DNA of 64,000 nt from Chitinophagaceae bacterium (GCA_016702745.1 JADJDJ010000004.1:372001-436000), one strand, 5' to 3'. Positions 35,098 to 43,630 are shown, numbered from the stretch's first letter. The notes: generated by a model not told the origin, from the letters alone. Translations and numbers: made by a program.

Positions 35098-35922
35098 ATG
35101 GCGGGGTTGAGTAGTAAGGCGTTGGCGTTTGGGGGGCCAGGAAATAAAAAGGCATATGTAGGAAATGAGATCCAGAATAAAGAGTTTGCTGATGGTAGCG
35201 GGTTAGAGCTGTATGACTTTAATGCAAGAACCTATGACCAGCAAATGGGGCGATTCATCCAGATAGACCCATTGAGTGAAGAAGCTGACCAAGAAGGATG
35301 GAGCCCATACCATTATTCATATGATAACCCTGTTACATATAGCGATCCTGATGGTATGTGTCCATGTTTTATAATTCCAATTCTTCAGGGTCTTGTTGCG
35401 GCTGGGGGAGCTACTGTTGGCACATATGTCGTGGTTAAGTCTTATCAGAATTCTGACTTAGCAGACATGGATTTGAGCATAAATCTTCCTGCTGTGAAAA
35501 AAGGCAGTGCAGGCTCAGGTGAGGCGGTAATAACAGGCCCTTCTTATACAATGGGTACTACTGGTCGTCCGGCATACGTAAATGATATGTCCGCAAATAC
35601 CCAGTCAGTTCAAGCAGGAGGATTAGGGAATAGCACTAGACTTCTGGCAAAGGCAAGAAGCAAAAGTGACGAAGCTCTTATCAAACAGGCAGCAGAGCAA
35701 AAGGCCAAGGAAGAAGCCGCAAAATTAAGAGCTCAGAAAAAACAACAACAAACACAGCAAGGAAATCAAAAGCAAGGGAAAAGCAATCAAGGTACGAAGG
35801 GTAGTCACGATTCCGGAAGCAAAAGCAAAACGGATAAGCAAACTCACGAGACTGCAGAAGCTAGGAGAGCTAGAGAGCAAGCGGCAGCAGAAAATAAGAA
35901 GAAGCAAAGTAAAGCGAACTGA
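35098..35922 (+). CDS. RHS tip unit J
   Basis: About 274 residues from the ATG of YPFGLTM. RHS core as in unit I (KKAYVGNEIQNKEFADGSG, YDFNARTYDQQMGRFIQIDP). A hydrophobic stretch follows (FIIPILQGLVAAGGATVGTY), then a Ser/Gly-rich linker and a strongly charged, Lys/Gln/Ala-rich tail (residues about 205-274, with THETAEARRAREQAAAENKK). The basic tail suggests nucleic-acid contact but no nuclease motif is evident. The candidate immunity gene starts 1 bp after the stop. Confidence 0.7.
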   Translation: MAGLSSKALAFGGPGNKKAYVGNEIQNKEFADGSGLELYDFNARTYDQQMGRFIQIDPLSEEADQEGWSPYHYSYDNPVTYSDPDGMCPCFIIPILQGLVAAGGATVGTYVVVKSYQNSDLADMDLSINLPAVKKGSAGSGEAVITGPSYTMGTTGRPAYVNDMSANTQSVQAGGLGNSTRLLAKARSKSDEALIKQAAEQKAKEEAAKLRAQKKQQQTQQGNQKQGKSNQGTKGSHDSGSKSKTDKQTHETAEARRAREQAAAENKKKQSKAN

Positions 35923-35923
35923 T

Positions 35924-36474
35924 ATGAAAAAAGATAGATTTGATTTACTGCTTAACAAATATAGAGATATTGTTGCAATAGACTCTATAAAGGCAAGGGG
36001 TTATATCAAAAGACTGGATTATAAGAATAATTTTTACTTACTTAGTGCATTGCTCAAACCTACCTTGATGAATGCCGATTTGAGGAAAATAGTAATAAGT
36101 TGAGAAAGGAGATAGATTTTAGGAAATGGAGGATGGCCGAAAAGTACATCATTGCTTCATTTTCCCTAAATTCAAATCATGCAGAAGTTCTTTATACTAT
36201 GGGAGAAATAAGAAAATTAAATTTTCAGAATGAAATTTCACTTTTCTGTTTTGAAAGAATAATAAAAATGAGTGCTAGAGAAATATCAAGTCAGGAATAT
36301 TCAAGAGGAACTGTCTTTGCTAAAGAGTTAATTAACGATGCAAAATTCGAGTTATACAGGTTGCATTTTTACCAAAAGCCAAAGCTATCTGTTAAATATC
36401 TGAACTCTTACAAAAGGGGTCTCCGTGATGGTATACCTTCAATATTCAAACCGCTGAAGAGATACTTACTGTAA
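35924..36474 (+). pseudogene. Candidate immunity protein of unit J, one frameshift
   Basis: MKKDRFDLLLNKYRDIVAID at 35924 closes at 36103, while a second frame ends at 36474. Adding one A to the run 36056-36058 gives a continuous 182-residue protein through SALLKTYLDECRFEENSNKL and on to KWRMAEKYIIASFSL and LKRYLL. TPR-like helices are visible (HAEVLYTMGEIRKLNF). It has no signal peptide. Immunity is inferred from its place after tip J. Confidence 0.6.
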
Positions 36475-36554
36475 AGGTTGGGAAATCAATTCCATGTTGG
36501 CCTTAGTCTTCTCCCTCCAAATCCTGCAAAACTCCACCCGCAGTAATAAATCTT

Positions 36555-36612
36555 CAAATTATAGGGTTGTTGTGCTGATGTCTTTGACTCAGCACCAAAC
36601 CCGCCAGGGTTT
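36555..36612 (+). repeat. Two-hairpin module, copy 9 (no unit attached)
   Basis: CAAATTATAGGGTTGTT, then GTGCTGA...TCAGCAC (36572-36595), then AAACCC-GCCA-GGGTTT (36597-36612). It is followed not by a tip but by another copy about 148 bp on. The leader CCTTAGTCTTCTCCCTCCAA before it is the same as before the modules of other units. Confidence 0.85.
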
Positions 36613-36702
36613 GTGTTCGAGTTATTTCAATGTACGCATCCCTGTTGGCCATAGTCTTCTTCCTCCAAATCCTGCATAAATCCCGCCGAAGTAATAAATT
36701 TC

Positions 36703-36760
36703 CTAATTATAAGGTTGTTGTGCTGATGTCTCTGACTCAGCACCAAACCCACCAGAGTTT
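36703..36760 (+). repeat. Two-hairpin module, copy 10 (no unit attached)
   Basis: CTAATTATAAGGTTGTT, then GTGCTGA...TCAGCAC (36720-36743), then AAACCC-ACCA-GAGTTT (36745-36760; one mismatched pair). Tandem with copies 9 and 11 at about 135-150 bp spacing. No gene is found from 36475 to 36907. Confidence 0.82.
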
Positions 36761-36837
36761 GTGATCGAGTTGTTTCCACGAACCCCTGTTGTCCTTAGTT
36801 TTATATACCAAAAGCTTCAAACTCTGTAATAAATTAT

Positions 36838-36894
36838 CAAATTATAGGGTTGTTATGCTTCGTTTGCAACGAAGCATCAGCTTCAAAGAAGCTG
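36838..36894 (+). repeat. Two-hairpin module, copy 11, with replaced stems
   Basis: It shares CAAATTATAGGGTTGTT with the other copies. Then it has ATGCTTCGTT-TGC-AACGAAGCAT (36855-36877) and CAGCTTC-AAA-GAAGCTG (36878-36894). Both stems pair perfectly but have different sequence from copies 1-10. It lies 14 bp from the stop of the RAYT remnant. Confidence 0.8.
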
Positions 36895-36907
36895 TGATAA
36901 ATACTTC

Positions 36908-37023
36908 CTACAAAAAGACGACCTCTAATAGGCCGCATTTTTTCCCTTGTACATAGTCTTTTGCGTTACTATAAAGATAATGTTCTTGCCGTTCTACCAA
37001 ACCGGCCTCTACCGGGTTACAAT
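36908..37023 (-). pseudogene. C-terminal remnant of a REP-associated (RAYT, Y1-type) transposase
   Basis: Reading the minus strand gives NPVEAGLVER, then YLYSNAKDY, then GLLEVVFL and a stop. These match the end of RAYT/IS200-like transposases (typically NPVRAGLV...YSSARDY). The rest of the gene, including the HUH and catalytic Tyr, is missing; the frame runs up to the AbiEii stop. The adjacent double hairpin (copy 11) is the kind of structure such enzymes act on. Confidence 0.7.
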
Positions 37024-37887
37024 TCATTTTTCAATTTTAAAATTGATCAGTTTAGCCAAATCACGGAAATAACGGGCAGACCAGATATTCAGTTTTGTGT
37101 CATCCGCTACAAACGGTAACACATCTTCTTTTATACGGTCCATTGACACTCCTGAAATTTTATTTTCTACCAGTTCCAGAAATTCCGCCTTACTCATGGT
37201 ATCTTTTTTCCAGTTACCGCTGTCACGGGAACGAACAGCCAGGTGAGCCAAATTCAGTGGAATATTTTTTTTGATATACCATTCCATATCATACCAATCC
37301 CTTCCTTTCACCCGGTTCTTCCATTTCCGGAACAACAAAGCATGCATCTTTCCGGCAAACAGATCCGGTAATACAAAGCATTTTGTGTAAAACGAAAAGG
37401 GCTTCACCAATAAATTTTCTTCGGTCCTGAAACCCATCGGTGGTTTTTTATCTACTTCCAGTTTAATGGTTACTCCCGGCAGCAGCCTGTCCATTTTCTC
37501 CTCCGGGATGATGGCTTTCAGCGTTAGCTCCTGCCAGGAAGTGTCCGGTTTCAGGAAGGCTGAATCTACATTGGTCTTTTCTGTCTTTTCCTTTTTTGAT
37601 ACGCTTACAGTCATACCCAATGCTTCGAACTCCCTTACCATACCATCCAGATAGGGCTGCATCAAAAAATCCGGGTTCACCTCCAGCAGTGAAAAATCGA
37701 GATCTTCGGAAAAACGGTCCAGCCCGTGAAAGATGCGGAGGGCGGTACCGCCATAAAAAGCCGCCACTTCAAAAAAGCCGCTCCTTTGCAATCCCGCCAG
37801 TGCGATCTCCTGCATGATTTCCCTGAGTGCCTGATTGGCTTCGGTTGTACGCTGAGGTTTATATTCGGCTAACCATTCTTTTATCAT
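37024..37887 (-). CDS. AbiEii/AbiGii-type nucleotidyltransferase toxin
   Basis: A 287-residue protein with FYGGTALRIFHGLDRFSEDL and DFSLL, the G-G-T...D-x-D core of the DNA polymerase beta-like nucleotidyltransferase fold of AbiEii toxins. It has the later KIHALLFRKWKNRVKGRDWY-type region of the family (here GKMHALLFRKWKNRVKGRDW, lysine and Asp). The start overlaps the antitoxin stop by 4 bp. AbiEii acts as a growth-stopping, phage-defence toxin, probably by modifying tRNA. Confidence 0.88.
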   Translation of the reverse strand: MIKEWLAEYKPQRTTEANQALREIMQEIALAGLQRSGFFEVAAFYGGTALRIFHGLDRFSEDLDFSLLEVNPDFLMQPYLDGMVREFEALGMTVSVSKKEKTEKTNVDSAFLKPDTSWQELTLKAIIPEEKMDRLLPGVTIKLEVDKKPPMGFRTEENLLVKPFSFYTKCFVLPDLFAGKMHALLFRKWKNRVKGRDWYDMEWYIKKNIPLNLAHLAVRSRDSGNWKKDTMSKAEFLELVENKISGVSMDRIKEDVLPFVADDTKLNIWSARYFRDLAKLINFKIEK

Positions 37888-38522
37888 ATTGTTTCCAATG
37901 CTTTTACCAACATTTTGATACTGCTTTTCTTTGGTGCCTGCAAGACCCAGGTTTTTATCATTGCCTTATCGAGTTCCCGGAGTACTGAGCGTTCTATCCG
38001 CAAATCTTCTATCAATAAATCAAGGGTCTGGTTCACGCTGCGCAGCAACAGGCCTGCACTGCTGATGATCTTATCACAAATTGCCTTTTCAGGCCCTGCC
38101 ATCAGAACGCATTCTGTCCCGGATAGTTCGACCTTTCTGATACCGAAACTGTAATAAGGCAGTTTTACTTTTATATAACTAAAGCGTCCTGCCGTTGTAC
38201 GAAAGGTTTTTGTCAACCCTGTTGTCATCGAAGCAATAACCGTTACCTTTTCAGGGATCATACCCCAATACGAAAGCGCAGCTTCCAGGGAGACATAGCT
38301 TGGCCCATAGATATGATTGGCTAATAAATAAGATGAAGGACCTGCGACTTTGATCAATGGCCCTGTGATATAGAGGCCTCTTTTAACGCCGGTCAACAAC
38401 CCCCTATTTTCCAGATCACGTACTTTGTTATGCGGCCATTTATAGTCCTTCAGCAAATCGCCAAGAATACTTTGGGTAATCACCTGCCCCTTATATTTCC
38501 CAATAACCTGCTCCCATTGCAT
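37884..38522 (-). CDS. AbiEi-type antitoxin/transcriptional regulator
   Basis: About 212 residues starting MQWEQVIGKYKGQVITQSIL at 38522. The frame stays open to 38600, but the upstream part falls inside the operator, so the later start fits better. The N-terminal winged helix (DLLKDYKWPHNKVRDLENRG, KRGLYI) is followed by the antitoxin domain (SSYLLANHIYGPSYVSLEAA, ECVLMAGPEKAICDKI). AbiEi proteins repress their own promoter by binding paired inverted repeats, which are visible just upstream. Confidence 0.85.
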   Translation of the reverse strand: MQWEQVIGKYKGQVITQSILGDLLKDYKWPHNKVRDLENRGLLTGVKRGLYITGPLIKVAGPSSYLLANHIYGPSYVSLEAALSYWGMIPEKVTVIASMTTGLTKTFRTTAGRFSYIKVKLPYYSFGIRKVELSGTECVLMAGPEKAICDKIISSAGLLLRSVNQTLDLLIEDLRIERSVLRELDKAMIKTWVLQAPKKSSIKMLVKALETI

Positions 38523-38538
38523 CTGTAATATTTTTAAT

Positions 38539-38628
38539 AGATACTGGATTTGTTTTCCAGTATCTATGTCAAAAATAACAATACTATGCAACAAAAGCAA
38601 CAGATACTGGAATTATTTTCCAGTATCT
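38539..38628 (-). promoter_or_regulatory. Double operator of the AbiEi/AbiEii pair
   Basis: Two perfect inverted repeats, AGATACTGGA...TCCAGTATCT at 38539-38565 and AGATACTGG...CCAGTATCT at 38602-38628, have centres 63 bp apart (about six helical turns). The first lies 17 bp upstream of the antitoxin ATG. This matches the paired repeats known to be bound cooperatively by AbiEi. Confidence 0.85.
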
Positions 38629-38762
38629 ATCAATAAATTTACATAGCCGCTCAGCTTTTCCGAAATTTACAGTTATAATACTCCTTCCCCAAGGAGATTC
38701 TCCTGTTTGATCAGCCTCTGTCCTGAATCAGTAACATTCCTGCGGGGACTGGTTGGGTAAAT

Positions 38763-39070
38763 AAATACCCAAACCCCTGCTCCAAAAGATACCGGGTCTC
38801 TATCAACCTGAATCGGTTTACATGTAAATGGCAATAAACATATTTGGAAAGCTGGCTTCATTATCAGCGGACCGGTATGACGGATGGTAAGCATTGGAAA
38901 AGGAAATACCCAATCCCCTGCTCCAAAAGATACCGGGTCTCCATAAACCTGAATCGGTTTACATGTAAATGGCAATAAACATATTTGGAAAGCTGACTTC
39001 ATTATCAGCGGCCCGGTATGACGGATGGTAAGGATGGCGGCAGGCCCGCCTTCGCCAAGGCTTCGGCGGG
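38763..39070. repeat. 141 bp tandem duplication with REP-type palindromes
   Basis: A unit starting AAATACCCAA and running through CTGCTCCAAAAGATACCGGG, AACCTGAATCGGTTTACATG and CCCGGTATGACGGATGG occurs twice with a period of 141 bp (CTGCTCC at 38778 and 38919). It holds GATACCGGGTC and CCCGGTATGAC palindrome halves as at 26-93. A second palindrome, CCCGCC...GGCGGG (39045-39070), is followed by the susD stop. The 109-residue frame across it is an effect of the 3-divisible period, not a gene. The remaining intergenic part (38629-38762) shows nothing. Confidence 0.75.
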
Positions 39071-39163
39071 CGAGGCAATATCCTAATATCCCAATATCTC
39101 ATACAACTCCAAAAAAAAGAGGCCGCCTTTTCAGACAGCCTCCTTTGAAAAATCATTTATCGC

Positions 39164-40534
39164 TTAATAACCAGGATTCTGAACAATCACTCCAACAGAA
39201 GCATCCACTTCACGCTGAGGGATCGGGAATACCAGTTTATTATCGTTCCAGGCAAATGAACCAGTAGCGGTTTTCAGTCTTTTGATATCGTGGATCCGGA
39301 GACCTTCAAAAGCCAGTTCCCTTACTCTTTCATTCAGGATATCAGCCAGTACCGGCACAGCAATGCTGGATGCATTGGAACGGCTGCGGATCAGGTCCAG
39401 GTCATTGGCAGGTGTATCACCCACATTGGTGCTCAAACGCAGGTTGCACTCTGCACGGGTCAGGTACATTTCTGCAATCCGGATCACCGGCAGGTTCTGC
39501 TCAAATGCATTCCATTTAAAGCAATAGGTATTACCCGGACGTGCACCGGTTCCAACATAGTACCAATCCCTTCTTCTGAAATCAAATGACTCATAAAAAG
39601 AACTGATGAAACTGGTATTCATCCTTACATCCGCACGGCCAATACCAGGCTTGCTGGCAAAGAATGTAGCCATGCCATCATTGGCTTGTCCTGCATTATT
39701 CTGCTCGTTCTGCTGAATTTCCCAGATAGACTCGGCGGTGTTTTTATTGGTGAAAGGAATCAAAGGAATCGGCGCCAGTTCGTAAGCACCTGAAGCAATC
39801 ACTTCATTGGCTGCATCACGGGCTGCTGCATAATTTCCCATTTGCAGGTACACACGGCTCAGGAAGGCCAGGGCTGTGTATTTGTCTGCACGGGTTCCAT
39901 TATCATCAGGCAGTTTAGTAACCGCAGTGTTGAGATCAGTGAGCACACGGGCATACACCTGTGCCACGGTAGAACGGGCGATTTTTTCAGAAGCCGCTGC
40001 TTCATCAGTAGCGGCCGTGGTTTTGATCACCACTCCTAACTGACTGTTTGAAGTAGCCGGATCATAAGGCAGACCATATAATCTCACCAGTTCAAAATGA
40101 AGAATACCACGAATGAAAAGCGCTTCTCCTTCTAATTGGGTGCGGAGTGCCGCATCGTTTACCTTACCCAGATTCGCCAATACAATATTTGCATTGTTGA
40201 TAGCCCGGTAAGCCGCAATCCAGGTACGGGATGCTTCCGCATTGTCCCTCGTCATGGTTTTGGAAGCCACCTGACGGAAACTCTGGAAAGTACCTCTCCA
40301 GCTGCAATAGCTTTCACTGCCTTGCAGATCCGGCAACATTAAGAAATTAGTACCATAGAGGGCGCCACCACCCATCAGGGCATAGCAGCCTACCACGGCA
40401 GAATTCACATCCTGGTCATTTTGAAGGGCCGTGGCCGCATCAATGCTTTGCTGCGGTTCTACTTCCAGCACCTTTTTACAGGAGGCGGTAGCAAGAAGGG
40501 CAGCCAGCGGTAATATTTTAAATATATTTTTCAT
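39164..40534 (-). CDS. SusD/RagB-family nutrient-binding lipoprotein
   Basis: A 456-residue protein with the lipobox LLATASCK and EPQQS near the mature start. TPR-like helices of the SusD fold follow (AFLSRVYLQMGNYAAARDA), with RxAEMYLTRAECNL-type helix (RIAEMYLTRAECNL) and the closing ERVRELAFEGLRIHDIKRL. It sits on the outer surface over the SusC barrel and captures a glycan, peptide or other polymer. No enzyme gene is near, so the substrate cannot be told. The start is 18 bp after the susC stop. Confidence 0.92.
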   Translation of the reverse strand: MKNIFKILPLAALLATASCKKVLEVEPQQSIDAATALQNDQDVNSAVVGCYALMGGGALYGTNFLMLPDLQGSESYCSWRGTFQSFRQVASKTMTRDNAEASRTWIAAYRAINNANIVLANLGKVNDAALRTQLEGEALFIRGILHFELVRLYGLPYDPATSNSQLGVVIKTTAATDEAAASEKIARSTVAQVYARVLTDLNTAVTKLPDDNGTRADKYTALAFLSRVYLQMGNYAAARDAANEVIASGAYELAPIPLIPFTNKNTAESIWEIQQNEQNNAGQANDGMATFFASKPGIGRADVRMNTSFISSFYESFDFRRRDWYYVGTGARPGNTYCFKWNAFEQNLPVIRIAEMYLTRAECNLRLSTNVGDTPANDLDLIRSRSNASSIAVPVLADILNERVRELAFEGLRIHDIKRLKTATGSFAWNDNKLVFPIPQREVDASVGVIVQNPGY

Positions 40535-40552
40535 CTTCTGTTTTTTAAAGGT

Positions 40553-43525
40553 TTAGAATCCAAGGTTAATACCCACCGTGATCGTACGGGCCTGTGGTGG
40601 TGTATAGAAATCATGACCCAGGTTCAGGTTGCCGATATAAGTGGCATTTACCTCGGGATCATAGCCTTTGTATTTAGTGAATGTAAACAGGTTCTGTGCC
40701 GCTACATACAATCTTGCATTATCAATTTTGACTTTCTGCAACATCTTGCGCGGGAAGTTATAACCCAGGTTCACACTCTTAATTCTGAAATAAGAACCAT
40801 CCTGTACCCAACGACTGCTCTTACCGGCACCATTACCATCATAGAGACGGGGCTGGGGAATATCAGTTACATCACCTGGTTTTTTCCAGTAGTTCATCTG
40901 ATCAACAGTCTGGTTATCGAAATAATCACCGTTTACACTCTGAAAGAAACCGGCAATATTATAGAGGTCGTTTCCACTAACAAACTGGCACTGGATATCC
41001 AGGTCAAATCCTTTGTAGCTGAATTTGTTGTTCCATCCACCATAAAAATCAGGATTGGGATCTCCCAGTACTGTATCAACCGCTGCACTGTAATCATTCG
41101 TAGTGCTGCCATCCGCCTTCATGTACAGAGCGTCTCCATTGGCAGGATCCACACCCATGTACTTTCTTCCATAGAACTCACCAAAGGGAGAACCTACAGC
41201 CAGACGACCGAGGGTACGGGCACCCGGAGGTACCGGTGATACCAGTCTGGTTACTTCATTTTTGTAAGTAGAGATATTGAAAGAAGTAGTCCAGTTAAAG
41301 GAAGAAGAACGGATGATATTCGCATTCAATGTAAACTCCCAACCGGAATTCGTCATGTCACCGATATTCTTGGTGATATTGGTATAACCGTTTGTAGCGG
41401 GCAGGGGCACATTCAGGAGAATGTCCTTGGTGTTCTTTTTGAAATAATCAATTTCACCGGAGATCCTGTTATTCCAGAATCCGAAATCAAGACCAATATC
41501 AAATTGATCTGTGTTTTCCCATGTTAATCCGGGAACACCGATTTGTGAAGTCACTAAACCGGCAATATTTGCATAAGCAGCACTGGTGTACAGACTCAGT
41601 GAACTGAAGTTTCCGATCTCGGCATTTCCGGTACGACCATAGCTGGTTCTCAGTTTCAGGAAACTGAGTATGCGATTGCTGTGCAGGAAACTCTCTTCAG
41701 AAATAATCCATCCTGCAGAAACAGCAGGGAACAGACCATATCGATTGTCGGCACCAAAACGGGAAGAACCATCGGCCCTTACACTGGCACCGAGCAGGTA
41801 TTTGTTTTTGAATTTATAGTTTGCTCTGGCGAAATAAGACATAAAGCGGAACTGTGTTTCAGTAGAAGAACCACTGGAGATGATTGCTGCATTGGCAATA
41901 CGCGTAAAGCGGTCGCTGGGGAAAGCACGGCCTTCCACGCTGGCACCATTGGCAATACCACGCTGATACTCGATACCCACGAGGGCGTCGATATTATGAT
42001 TACCGGCAGCCTTGTTATTCCACTGCAAAGTATTCGTATTGGTGAATACGCTGCTGGTTACCTGGTTATCGTAGCTGTATCCTTCCGGGGCTCCATCGAG
42101 GGTACGACGGCCGAGGAACTGATTCTCCTGGAGATTATTCCAGTCAATACCAGCTTGTGTACGGAAACGCAGGTTCGGCATAATATTCCACTCTGCATAG
42201 ATGCTGCTGATAGAACGATAGGTCTTGCTCAGGTTCCGGTTATTATCTTCCACCTCAATGAGGTTATTATAATACAGCGTAGCCTGGTTGTTCTTGCCAT
42301 CTGCAGCCAGTAATGGATGCAAAGGAGGAAGGGCATTCAGCTGAATCGGATTGCTGAATGCATTATCACTGGGAACCCGGTAGTTATTACTTTGTACCAG
42401 TGAAAGATTTGCTCCTACTTTAAAATTTTTGTTGATGGTATGATCCACATTCACACGACCTGTTGCACGGGTCAGTCTGTTTCCGAGGATAATACCATTC
42501 TGATCGTTGAAGCTACCACTGAAAAGGAATTTGGTACGGGCATCACCACCATTGAGTGATACATTGTACTGACGGATATATCCTTCCTGGAAAGCCTGAT
42601 CGGACCAGTTGGTATTGTTGGTGGAATTCCAATCGGTGGTTCCGGTTTCTGCTTCAAATTCATCAGCAGCTACATAACCCATGTTATCAGCAGCTGCAGT
42701 AAACAGTTCTTTATACTGTGTTGCATCCAGGAATTTTTGTTTTTTAGTAGGCTCACTCCATCCGGTGAAGAAACCAACATTCAGTTTGGTACGACCCTGC
42801 TTACCACTCTTGGTGGTTACCAGTAATACGCCATTGGAGGCACGGGCGCCATAGATCGCAGAAGAAGAGGCATCTTTCAGCACCTCGATACTTTCAATAT
42901 CATCGGGGTTCAAAGTAGCGAGCGGATTATCAGGTTCGGTAGCACTACCGAGCGACTGACTCACCACGGGTACTCCATCAATAACCACAAAGGGCTGCTG
43001 ATTGGCAGAGATAGAAGAAATACCCCTTACACGGATATTCAGTCCCTGACCCAGCTTACCACTTCCTGTATTAATATATACACCGGAAGCTCTTCCCTGC
43101 AGGGCCTGCTCAAAACTGGGCAGGGGCAGGTTCTGGAATTCTTTGGAGGTTACTTTGGCAACCGAAGACGTAATGTCTTTCTTGATCTTGGTACCGTAAC
43201 CCACTACCACTACTTCATCCAGGTTCTGTGCTTCTGCCACTTTTAAAGAAAGCTGGTAACTGCTGCCAGATACTGCGATCTCCTGTGTAGCATAGCCCAC
43301 GGCTGAAATAACCAGGGTTTTAGCATTGTCTGGAACGGTAAAAGAGAATGTACCATCCTGACCGGTAAAGGTTCCGGCTGTGGTTCCTTTTACCATAACG
43401 GATACCCCGGATATGGGCGCACCGTTATTGTCTGTCACTTTTCCTGTCAGCGTTTTGTTCTGTGCCCAGACCAGCTGGGTCATCAGTAACATCAACGCCA
43501 ACATCACATTAATTTTTTTACTCAT
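40553..43525 (-). CDS. SusC/RagA-family TonB-linked outer-membrane transporter
   Basis: A 990-residue protein with a signal peptide (LALMLLMTQLVWAQ), an N-terminal carboxypeptidase-like domain (GKVTDNNGAPISGVSVMVKG, about 25-110), the TonB-box region (EVVVVGYGT), a plug (about 120-230, RVRGISSISANQQPFVVIDG and IYGARASNGVLLVTTKSG) and a 22-stranded barrel to a C-terminal Phe (TITVGINLGF). It imports the substrate bound by the SusD partner with TonB energy. No SusR or sigma/anti-sigma gene is near. Length is typical. Confidence 0.93.
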   Translation of the reverse strand: MSKKINVMLALMLLMTQLVWAQNKTLTGKVTDNNGAPISGVSVMVKGTTAGTFTGQDGTFSFTVPDNAKTLVISAVGYATQEIAVSGSSYQLSLKVAEAQNLDEVVVVGYGTKIKKDITSSVAKVTSKEFQNLPLPSFEQALQGRASGVYINTGSGKLGQGLNIRVRGISSISANQQPFVVIDGVPVVSQSLGSATEPDNPLATLNPDDIESIEVLKDASSSAIYGARASNGVLLVTTKSGKQGRTKLNVGFFTGWSEPTKKQKFLDATQYKELFTAAADNMGYVAADEFEAETGTTDWNSTNNTNWSDQAFQEGYIRQYNVSLNGGDARTKFLFSGSFNDQNGIILGNRLTRATGRVNVDHTINKNFKVGANLSLVQSNNYRVPSDNAFSNPIQLNALPPLHPLLAADGKNNQATLYYNNLIEVEDNNRNLSKTYRSISSIYAEWNIMPNLRFRTQAGIDWNNLQENQFLGRRTLDGAPEGYSYDNQVTSSVFTNTNTLQWNNKAAGNHNIDALVGIEYQRGIANGASVEGRAFPSDRFTRIANAAIISSGSSTETQFRFMSYFARANYKFKNKYLLGASVRADGSSRFGADNRYGLFPAVSAGWIISEESFLHSNRILSFLKLRTSYGRTGNAEIGNFSSLSLYTSAAYANIAGLVTSQIGVPGLTWENTDQFDIGLDFGFWNNRISGEIDYFKKNTKDILLNVPLPATNGYTNITKNIGDMTNSGWEFTLNANIIRSSSFNWTTSFNISTYKNEVTRLVSPVPPGARTLGRLAVGSPFGEFYGRKYMGVDPANGDALYMKADGSTTNDYSAAVDTVLGDPNPDFYGGWNNKFSYKGFDLDIQCQFVSGNDLYNIAGFFQSVNGDYFDNQTVDQMNYWKKPGDVTDIPQPRLYDGNGAGKSSRWVQDGSYFRIKSVNLGYNFPRKMLQKVKIDNARLYVAAQNLFTFTKYKGYDPEVNATYIGNLNLGHDFYTPPQARTITVGINLGF

Positions 43526-43574
43526 GTTTTGTTTTTTAAGAAGTCGCGAAAGTATTTAACGATTTCTTAAAGAC

Positions 43575-43607
43575 AAAAAAAACCATGCAGAATGATGCAT
43601 GGCTTTT
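43575..43607. terminator. Bidirectional terminator
   Basis: CCATGCA-GAATGA-TGCATGG lies between A-rich and T-rich flanks and works on either strand. It ends the minus-strand zinc protease transcript ahead of susC. Confidence 0.8.
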
Positions 43608-43630
43608 TAAAATAGATTGTCTGCAATTTG

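Noticed and set aside
36494..36679. Small frame inside the two-hairpin module (also at 20723-20908)
   Set aside because: The reading RVVVLMSLTQHQTR recurs because the module recurs. In the copy before unit F it is closed by a stop after QGL, so it is not a conserved gene.
33374..36894. CRISPR array
   Set aside because: The repeats are 57 bp or more with inner hairpins and spacers of very different length, some holding whole genes. There are no cas genes.
38673..39002. 109-residue minus-strand frame with an internal 47-residue repeat
   Set aside because: The repeat is the effect of a 141 bp tandem duplication (divisible by three) of REP-type intergenic sequence.
41681..42313. 210-residue plus-strand frame opposite susC
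   Set aside because: Lies wholly inside the SusC barrel coding region and shows no domain.
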